Below, in pieces: positions 1-4,270 of a stretch of 5,223 nucleotides of DNA. A program made the translations under genes and the position numbers. The first letter of the stretch is position 1, and the number at the start of each line of letters is the position of its first letter. Source of the stretch: Pseudomonadota bacterium (GTDB lineage Bacteria > Myxococcota > UBA9042 > PHBI01); the NCBI GenBank assembly GCA_005788935.1, contig SYAK01000333.1:1-5223 (forward strand), in the 5' to 3' direction. The notes beneath the pieces were generated by a model that did no database searches, was not told the origin of the DNA, and saw only the letters and a program-made list of their open reading frames with translations.

Positions 1-46
1 CGGCCTCCGGAGCCGAAGGCCACAGGTTCGAATCCTGTACCGCGCA
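1..46 (+). tRNA. tRNA-Arg (anticodon CCG), 3' part only
   Basis: The window opens inside the anticodon arm. Bases 1-4 (CGGC) pair with 12-15 (GCCG) around a seven-base loop, CTCCGGA. This loop puts the anticodon CCG at 7-9, reading arginine codon CGG, and a G at position 37 as expected for a TrmD substrate. The fifth stem pair would use the base just before the window and A16. A five-base variable region (17-21) follows. The T arm is a perfect 5-bp stem, ACAGG (22-26) with CCTGT (34-38), closing the loop TTCGAAT. Bases 39-45 are the 3' acceptor strand and A46 is the discriminator. The next bases are CACC, so CCA is not encoded and would be added after transcription. The D arm and 5' acceptor strand lie outside the window, so the acceptor pairing cannot be checked. 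Confidence 0.93.
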
Positions 47-71
47 CACCCCCTCCGCTCGGCCGCGAGCG

Positions 72-110
72 GCGCGACACGTCTGCTTCGACAGACGCGT
101 CCTGTCGCGC
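72..110. repeat. nested stem-loop downstream of tRNA-Arg
   Basis: The outer stem is GCGCGACA (72-79) with TGTCGCGC (103-110), eight perfect pairs. Directly inside it is CGTCTG (80-85) with CAGACG (92-97), six perfect pairs closing a six-base loop, CTTCGA. A five-base bulge (98-102) lies on the 3' side. This is a strong structure. It could help end or process the tRNA transcript, although no T tract follows. It could also be part of a protein-binding site, because the outer motif recurs at 158-165. The pairing is seen directly; the role is inference. Confidence 0.65.
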
Positions 111-139
111 TTCGCCTCGGTCGCGAGGTCTGCTACGCT
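111..139 (+). promoter_or_regulatory. candidate sigma70-type promoter for the 207-4154 gene cluster
   Basis: A possible -10 element, TACGCT (134-139), is preceded by TGC (131-133), giving an extended -10. Seventeen bases upstream is TTCGCC (111-116), a weak -35 with three of six matches to TTGACA. Transcription would start near 146, leaving a leader of about 60 bases before the ATG at 207. The match is modest, and such short elements arise by chance. The position in the only gap before the gene cluster is the main support. Confidence 0.3.
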
Positions 140-196
140 CCGCGCGTGCCCCCGACGTGTCGCGCCCCTGCGGGCTCCGCGCCAGCGGGAAGGGGG

Positions 197-204
197 AGGA
201 GGAG
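197..204 (+). promoter_or_regulatory. Shine-Dalgarno site of the BKACE gene
   Basis: AGGAGGAG at 197-204 is preceded by a further purine run, AGGGGG (191-196), directly before the ATG at 207. It is a strong match to the anti-Shine-Dalgarno sequence. The AGGAGG at 197-202 lies four bases from the start codon, slightly close, and the upstream purines give alternative registers. It supports ATG 207 as the start. Confidence 0.7.
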
Positions 205-206
205 CC

Positions 207-1094
207 ATGACCCCCGAGCGAGCCATCCTGACCTGCGCCATCAACGGCGTCCTGACCGACCCGGCGCAGCACCCGGTGCCCGTGCGCCCGGACGAGCTCG
301 CCGCAGAGGCCCGCCGCGCGCGTGACGCCGGCGCGAGCGTCATCCACGTCCACTTTCGCCGCCAGGAGCCCGGGATGGGCCGCCTGCCGAGCTGGGATCC
401 GGCCGTCGCGAAGGCCTGCTGCGACGCCATCCGCACCGGGGCCCCCGACCTCCTCATCAACATGTCCACGGGCGTCGTCGGCGACGACATCGCCGGGCCG
501 CTCGCCTGCCTCGACGCTGTCCGCCCCGAGCTCGCAGCGCTCAACGCCGGGTCGCTCAACTACCTGAAGACGCGGCAGGACGGCGCGTGGGCCTGGCCGC
601 CGATGCTGTTCGACAACCCGGTCGCGAAGATCTCGAAGTTCTTCGCGAAGATGCAGGAGGTCGGGGCGATCCCCGAATGCGAGTGCTTCGACACCGGCAT
701 CCTGCGCAGCGTCGGGCTCTTCCTGCACAACGGGCTCCTCCGCCCGCCCGTCCACGTCTCGCTCGTCATGGGCGTGGCGTCCGGCATGCCCGCCAAGGCC
801 GCCTGGCTGCCGCTCCTCCTCGCGGAAATGCCTGCGGGCGCCTACTGGCAGACCATCGTCATCGGGCGTGACGAGGTCTGGGACGTCCACCGGCGCACCG
901 CCGAGCTCGGTGGGCACCTCCGCACCGGCCTCGAGGACACCTTCTCCCTGCCTGATGGCACGAAGGCCGCGTCGAACGGTCCGCTCATCGAGGCCCTCGC
1001 CCGCGTCGCCCGGGAGGCGGGCCGTGAGATCGCGACCCCGGCCGAGGTCCGCGCGATGCTCGCCGCCCCGCACACCCCCGAGGAGACCGCCTGA
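207..1094 (+). CDS. BKACE-family (DUF849) beta-keto acid cleavage enzyme
   Basis: The 295-residue product matches the beta-keto acid cleavage enzyme family, typified by 3-keto-5-aminohexanoate cleavage enzyme (Kce) of lysine fermentation. These are zinc-dependent cytoplasmic TIM-barrel proteins that transfer a beta-keto acid's acyl part to or from acetyl-CoA, releasing acetoacetate. Visible landmarks are an N-terminal strand ILTCAING (7-14), HVHFR with His47 and His49 as expected zinc ligands, NMSTG (85-89), ECECFDTG near 165, and RTGLED (239-244) with Glu243 as the expected third zinc ligand. The C-terminal part has family features (AGREIATPAEVRAML). The length is normal. A strong Shine-Dalgarno supports ATG 207, and the stop overlaps the next start. 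The region matching Kce Glu14, which I recall as contacting the substrate amine, is hydrophobic here (Val15/Leu16). A non-amino substrate is therefore likely, and the true substrate cannot be read from sequence. No kdd or kal lysine-fermentation neighbours are seen. Confidence 0.88.
   Translation: MTPERAILTCAINGVLTDPAQHPVPVRPDELAAEARRARDAGASVIHVHFRRQEPGMGRLPSWDPAVAKACCDAIRTGAPDLLINMSTGVVGDDIAGPLACLDAVRPELAALNAGSLNYLKTRQDGAWAWPPMLFDNPVAKISKFFAKMQEVGAIPECECFDTGILRSVGLFLHNGLLRPPVHVSLVMGVASGMPAKAAWLPLLLAEMPAGAYWQTIVIGRDEVWDVHRRTAELGGHLRTGLEDTFSLPDGTKAASNGPLIEALARVAREAGREIATPAEVRAMLAAPHTPEETA
1080..1085 (+). promoter_or_regulatory. Shine-Dalgarno site of the lipoprotein gene, inside the BKACE gene
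   Basis: GAGGAG at 1080-1085 ends eight bases before the ATG at 1094, a good spacing. Together with the TGATG overlap it fixes the start of the small lipoprotein gene and suggests that its translation is coupled to the upstream gene. Confidence 0.65.
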
Positions 1095-1702
1095 TGAGCC
1101 TCCCCCATGCGCCATCGCTGCGCCGCCTGATGCTCGTGGCCGCCGCAGCCGTGTCCGCGCCCGCCTGTGACGACGGCGGCGCGGCTCCAGCCGGCAGCCC
1201 GTCCGACGTGGCCTCCGACGGGGTCGCCGAGGACCTCACCGGCCGCTCCGTCTATCGCATGACCGTCACGGTTGACGACGAGGTGCTGACCCTCGACCGC
1301 GACTTGACCGGCAAGGCGCAATACTTTGCCTTCGGGAGCACCCACATCGCGCCCGCGGTGTCGCTCGCGGTCACCGACTCGGTGACATTCCCGCGAACCA
1401 TGACCGTCAACATCAACTTTGGTATCGTCGTCGGCAGCGACACCTTCCCGGTCCAGACGACCGGGGCTGGCGCCTGGCCCTTCTCGGCGTCGCCGCCCGA
1501 CCTCGGCGTCTTCGTCAAGGGGTTGCAGTATCGCGCCTCGACCCCCGGCTCGACCGGCGAGGTCGTCATCACCGCCTGGTCGACCGAGACCGGCGCGCCC
1601 GTCGCGGGCACCTTCCGCGGCACCCTCGTCGCGGAGGGCCCGTCGGGCGCCACGATCGACGTCGAGGGAAGCTTCCACTTCACGCTGCCCGAGCGGCAGT
1701 GA
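1094..1702 (+). CDS. predicted small lipoprotein of unknown function
   Basis: The 202-residue protein is not one I recognise. The N-terminus looks like a lipoprotein signal: a positive region with Arg10-Arg11, a hydrophobic run LMLVAAAAVS (12-21), then APAC with Cys25 as the likely lipidated residue. The lipobox is imperfect, with Ala rather than Leu at -3. Asp26-Asp27 follow the cysteine; in E. coli Asp at +2 favours inner-membrane retention, but that rule may not hold here. A low-complexity linker (about 28-48) leads to a beta-rich domain of about 150 residues. Its end, with GTFRGTL and VEGSFHFTLP, resembles the closing strands of small secreted beta-sandwich lipoproteins, a loose resemblance only. 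There is no cysteine after Cys25 and no catalytic motif is evident. It starts within the BKACE stop codon (TGATG) and ends 23 bases before the preferred hemE start, so it is probably co-transcribed with both. Confidence 0.8.
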   Translation: MSLPHAPSLRRLMLVAAAAVSAPACDDGGAAPAGSPSDVASDGVAEDLTGRSVYRMTVTVDDEVLTLDRDLTGKAQYFAFGSTHIAPAVSLAVTDSVTFPRTMTVNINFGIVVGSDTFPVQTTGAGAWPFSASPPDLGVFVKGLQYRASTPGSTGEVVITAWSTETGAPVAGTFRGTLVAEGPSGATIDVEGSFHFTLPERQ

Positions 1703-1713
1703 CGCCCGCCTCC

Positions 1714-1717
1714 GGAG
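1714..1717 (+). promoter_or_regulatory. Shine-Dalgarno site that decides the hemE start
   Basis: GGAG at 1714-1717 lies eight bases before ATG 1726. The competing GTG at 1699, which overlaps the lipoprotein stop as GTGA, has no comparable purine stretch in front. This favours ATG 1726. Confidence 0.6.
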
Positions 1718-1725
1718 CTGTCGCC

Positions 1726-2799
1726 ATGACCACGCCCATGCACCCCACGGCCCGCTTCCTCGCCGCCTGCCGCCGCGAGCCCGTCGACCGCCCGCCCGTC
1801 TGGATCATGCGCCAGGCCGGCCGCTACATGGAGACCTACCGCGCGCTGAAGTCGCGCTGCACCTTCATGGAGCTCTGCCGCACGCCCGCGCTTGCCACCG
1901 AGGCCACGATGATGGCCGTCGACCAGCTCGACGTCGACGCGGCCATCGTGTTCTCCGACATCCTCATCCCGCTCGAGCCGCTTGGCCTGACCGTCGACTT
2001 CGACGAGGGTGGTCCGCGCGTGACACCGCCCATCCGCAGCCGCGAGGACATCGCGCGCATCGACGTCACCGGCGCGACGGACCACCTCGGGTATGTCTAT
2101 GACGCCATCGGTTCCATCACGCGCGCGCTCGACGGGCGCCTGCCGCTGCTGGGCTTCGCGGGCAGCCCGTTCACCCTCGCGACCTACGCCATCGAGGGCG
2201 GCACGACGAAGAACAAGCACGCCATCCGCCGCCTGATGTACGACGCCCCCGACGCGCTCCACGCCCTGCTCGGCCAGCTCGCGGTGCTCGTCGGCGATTA
2301 CCTCGTGGCGCAGGTCCGCGCCGGCTGCGACGCGGTCCAGGTCTTTGACACCTGGGGCGGGCTCCTGACGCCCGCCGAGTGGCGCACCTTCTCCGCGCCG
2401 TACTCCAGCCTCGCGATGGCGCGCGTCCGGGCCGCCACGACCGCGCCGATTATCCACTACGCGCTCGAGGCCTCCCACCTCGTCGAGGCGATGGGCGAGC
2501 TCCCGTGCGACGCGCTCTCGGTCGACTGGCGCGAGCCGCTCTCCACGGTCCGCGCGCGCTCGGGCGGCCGCCACGCCCTGCAGGGCAACGTCGAGCCCGG
2601 CGTCATGACGGCCTCCCACGACGCCATCGCGCGGGCGGTCGCCGCGTGCGTCGCCGATTACGGAAAAATGCCCGGGCACATCATCAATCTCGGCCATGGC
2701 ATCACCCCGGACGCCAATGTGCCGGCCGCGCGGCACTTCGTGGCGTGCGCCAAGGAATACGGGGCGCGCCTCTGGCAGACCGGGAGCGTCGCGGGGTGA
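1726..2799 (+). CDS. hemE: uroporphyrinogen decarboxylase HemE
   Basis: HemE removes the four acetate carboxyls of uroporphyrinogen III to give coproporphyrinogen III in the cytoplasm, without a cofactor. The 357-residue product has the usual length and the family signatures in order. RQAGRY (29-34) has Arg29 and Arg33, matching human Arg37 and Arg41. FSDILIP carries Asp78, matching the essential Asp86. FAGSPFTLATY ends in Tyr154, likely the human Tyr164 equivalent. VFDTWGG, HYALEASHLVEAMG and LQGNVEP follow. NLGHGI near the end carries His324, corresponding to human His339. All key residues are present, so the enzyme should be active. The reading frame is open from a GTG at 1699, but ATG 1726 has a Shine-Dalgarno and gives an N-terminus (MTTPMHPTARFL) like other HemE proteins. 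The stop overlaps the hemY start as GTGA, placing two heme enzymes in direct translational contact. Confidence 0.97.
   Translation: MTTPMHPTARFLAACRREPVDRPPVWIMRQAGRYMETYRALKSRCTFMELCRTPALATEATMMAVDQLDVDAAIVFSDILIPLEPLGLTVDFDEGGPRVTPPIRSREDIARIDVTGATDHLGYVYDAIGSITRALDGRLPLLGFAGSPFTLATYAIEGGTTKNKHAIRRLMYDAPDALHALLGQLAVLVGDYLVAQVRAGCDAVQVFDTWGGLLTPAEWRTFSAPYSSLAMARVRAATTAPIIHYALEASHLVEAMGELPCDALSVDWREPLSTVRARSGGRHALQGNVEPGVMTASHDAIARAVAACVADYGKMPGHIINLGHGITPDANVPAARHFVACAKEYGARLWQTGSVAG
2782..2786 (+). promoter_or_regulatory. Shine-Dalgarno site of hemY, inside hemE
   Basis: GGGAG at 2782-2786 lies nine bases before the GTG at 2796, near-ideal spacing. It selects this non-ATG start for hemY and places it inside the end of hemE. 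Confidence 0.65.
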
Positions 2800-4154
2800 G
2801 CGGCGAGGTCGTCCATGAAGCGGTGGTCGTCGGAGCCGGGCTCGCCGGGCTCGCGGCCGCCACCCGGCTGGCGTCTCGCGGCTTCGCGCCCGTGGTGCTC
2901 GAGGCGGGACCGCGCGCGGGCGGTTGCGTCCGAACCGACCGGGACGGGCCGTGGCTCCTCGAAGGCGGGCCGAACAGCCTGCGCGGGGCCTGTCCGGCCA
3001 TCGCGTCGCTCGCGGGCAACGTCGGCCTCTCGGGCGAGCGCGTCGAGGCGACGCCAGCCGCGAAGGCGCGCTGGCTCTGGGTGCCGGACGGGCCCTCCAC
3101 CGGGCGGGGGCGTCGCGTGGCGCTGCCGTCGGGGCCGCTCGGGCTGCTGACGACCGAGGCGCTGACGCCTGCGGGCCGGCTCAGGCTCTTCAGCGAGCCG
3201 TGGCGAAGACCCTGGGACCGTCCGGTCGACGCGACCACCCTCGCGGACTTCCTCGGCGACCGCCTCGGGCCCGAGGGGCTCGAGCGCCTCGGCGCCCCGT
3301 TCACGACCGGCGTCTTCGCGGGCGAGCCCGAGCACATCGGGGTCGAGGCCCTCGCCCCGCTCGAGGCCGCGACGCGTGCCGGCGGCCTCGTCCGAGGCAT
3401 GGCCGCCATGCGCCAGACCAGCACCGGGAGCGGCCTCTGGGCCTTCCGCGAGGGGCTCGGCCAGCTGACGGACGCGCTCGCGGGGCGTCTCGACGTGCGC
3501 ACGGGCGCCGCTGTCGACGCGGTCAGCGTGCAGGGCCCAGTCTTCCGGGTGAGCTTGGCGGATGATGGCACACTTCTTGCCCGCCGCCTCGTGCTGGCCT
3601 GTCCGCCGCGGGTGGCGGCGCGACTCCTTGGCGCCGTCGTGGGTGCGGAGGCTGCGGCGCTGAGAGACCTCCCGGCCGCCTCGGTGGTCTCGGTCGGGCT
3701 CGGACTCCGCGAAGCCGACTTCGCGTCACCGCCGGAGGGCTTCGGCATGCTCGTCGCGCGTCAGAGCCCGCTCCCGCCCGTCCTCGGCGTCGTCTTCGCC
3801 TCGCGCGTCTTCGCTGGGCGAGCCCCTGCGGGCCACGTCGCGCTCTCCGCCATCTGCGGCGGCACGCGCCACGCCGCGTCGGCTGGCCTCCCGGACAGCG
3901 CCCTCATCGAGGGCGTGCTCGCGGCCCTCCGCACGGCCTTCGGGCTGAGGGAGGACGCGATCCCGGTCGTGACGCGCGTCAGCCGCTGGGAGGCCGCGAT
4001 CCCGCAGATTCCGCCGGGCCACAGGGCCCGCGTCTCGGCCCTCCGTCAGGCGCTTCCGGCTGGGCTCGCGCTCGCGGGCGCCGGACTTGGCGGCGTCAGC
4101 CTCGAGCAGGTGGCGCTCTCGGGCCTCGCCGCCGCCGACCACGTCTCCCGCTGA
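2796..4154 (+). CDS. hemY: oxygen-dependent protoporphyrinogen oxidase HemY
   Basis: This FAD enzyme oxidises protoporphyrinogen IX to protoporphyrin IX, the step before iron insertion; the type is also catalogued as hemG or PPOX. The product is 452 residues, normal for the family. An N-terminal Rossmann fold has VVVGAGLAGLAAA (10-22), with the GxGxxG dinucleotide motif at 13-18, and Glu36 ends the second strand to bind the FAD ribose. GGCVRT (42-47) and LEGGPNS (55-61) are PPOX-type contacts. FTTGVFAGEPEHI in the middle is a typical substrate-domain segment. The C-terminus has IPQIPPGH (402-409) and AGAGLGGVSLEQVALSG, the second FAD-binding segment. Two positions differ from the usual pattern: Ile for Tyr in IPQY, and Ala for Asn in the usual GN-Y-GVG segment. 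The frame is open far upstream into hemE, but GTG 2796, overlapping the hemE stop, has a good Shine-Dalgarno and starts just before the first beta strand. The upstream extension is hemE read in another frame. Confidence 0.93.
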   Translation: MSGEVVHEAVVVGAGLAGLAAATRLASRGFAPVVLEAGPRAGGCVRTDRDGPWLLEGGPNSLRGACPAIASLAGNVGLSGERVEATPAAKARWLWVPDGPSTGRGRRVALPSGPLGLLTTEALTPAGRLRLFSEPWRRPWDRPVDATTLADFLGDRLGPEGLERLGAPFTTGVFAGEPEHIGVEALAPLEAATRAGGLVRGMAAMRQTSTGSGLWAFREGLGQLTDALAGRLDVRTGAAVDAVSVQGPVFRVSLADDGTLLARRLVLACPPRVAARLLGAVVGAEAAALRDLPAASVVSVGLGLREADFASPPEGFGMLVARQSPLPPVLGVVFASRVFAGRAPAGHVALSAICGGTRHAASAGLPDSALIEGVLAALRTAFGLREDAIPVVTRVSRWEAAIPQIPPGHRARVSALRQALPAGLALAGAGLGGVSLEQVALSGLAAADHVSR

Positions 4155-4162
4155 GGCCTCAC

Positions 4163-4204
4163 GGTGGGTCGGCCTGTTCACGCGGCTTGACCGCAAGCCC
4201 CACC
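4163..4204. terminator. stem-loop after hemY, possible terminator without T tract
   Basis: GGTGGG (4163-4168) can pair with CCCACC (4199-4204). Inside it GCTTG (4185-4189) pairs with CAAGC (4194-4198) around the four-base loop ACCG. If the outer stem is not formed, the inner stem gains one pair (G4184-C4199). The structure begins nine bases after the hemY stop, where a terminator is expected. No T run follows, so termination may be weak or Rho-dependent, or the hairpin may instead protect the mRNA 3' end. Confidence 0.4.
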
Positions 4205-4215
4205 TCCTGAACACT
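4187..4215 (+). promoter_or_regulatory. weak candidate promoter for the MBOAT gene
   Basis: TTGACC (4187-4192) matches the -35 consensus at five of six positions. Seventeen bases downstream is AACACT (4210-4215), a poor -10 with three of six matches. It would give a leader of about 50 bases before ATG 4271. The -35 overlaps the stem-loop after hemY. It is listed because it is the best candidate in the gap; chance is a real possibility. Confidence 0.22.
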
Positions 4216-4270
4216 CACGCCCCGCGCCGCCGCCGGTATCCCGCCGGGGAGCGCCCGTGAGACCCCCCGC

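Larger units (their letters stand above)
71..166. repeat. 13-bp perfect inverted repeat around a candidate promoter
   Basis: Bases 71-83 (GGCGCGACACGTC) are the exact reverse complement of bases 154-166 (GACGTGTCGCGCC), with 70 bases between the arms. The arm at 72-79 also pairs with 103-110, so the two pairings compete for the same left arm. In total the 8-bp motif GCGCGACA/TGTCGCGC appears at 72-79, 103-110 and 158-165. The arrangement could be a set of operator sites flanking a promoter or two mutually exclusive RNA folds. Chance in GC-rich DNA is a third option, though 13 perfect pairs within 100 bases is notable. Confidence 0.6.
47..206. other. gene-free spacer rich in inverted repeats
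   Basis: No coding region is supported here. The stretch holds several overlapping dyads, described separately: a nested stem-loop at 72-110, a small hairpin at 115-128 (CCTCG, loop GTCG, CGAGG), and a 13-bp inverted repeat joining 71-83 to 154-166. A candidate promoter lies between the two arms of the long repeat. The 3' end is a purine-rich Shine-Dalgarno stretch directly before the first gene. No run of T follows any hairpin, so a classical intrinsic terminator for the tRNA is not visible. Confidence 0.7.

Noticed and set aside
47..206. Possible small RNA or riboswitch leader
   Set aside because: Stem-loops are clear, but no known riboswitch core or RNA family is recognisable, and GC-rich spacers fold easily. 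Kept only as repeats and a structural finding.
1419..2102. Plus-strand open frame of 227 codons spanning the lipoprotein and hemE junction
   Set aside because: It overlaps two better-supported genes and reads as Arg/Pro/Ser/Ala low complexity.
1252..2736. Long open frame of 494 codons on the minus strand opposite the lipoprotein and hemE
   Set aside because: It is antisense to a clear hemE with all catalytic residues. The translation is Arg/Gly/Ala/Val/Asp-rich with no fold-like pattern, as expected of a GC-rich shadow frame.
2379..2795. In-frame upstream extension of hemY into hemE
   Set aside because: This part is hemE read in another frame, giving Arg-rich nonsense. The HemY fold begins just after GTG 2796, which has its own Shine-Dalgarno.
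2702..3748. Minus-strand open frame of 348 codons opposite hemY
   Set aside because: The composition is dominated by Ser, Arg, Pro and Ala without hydrophobic-core periodicity. HemY on the other strand explains the coding signal.
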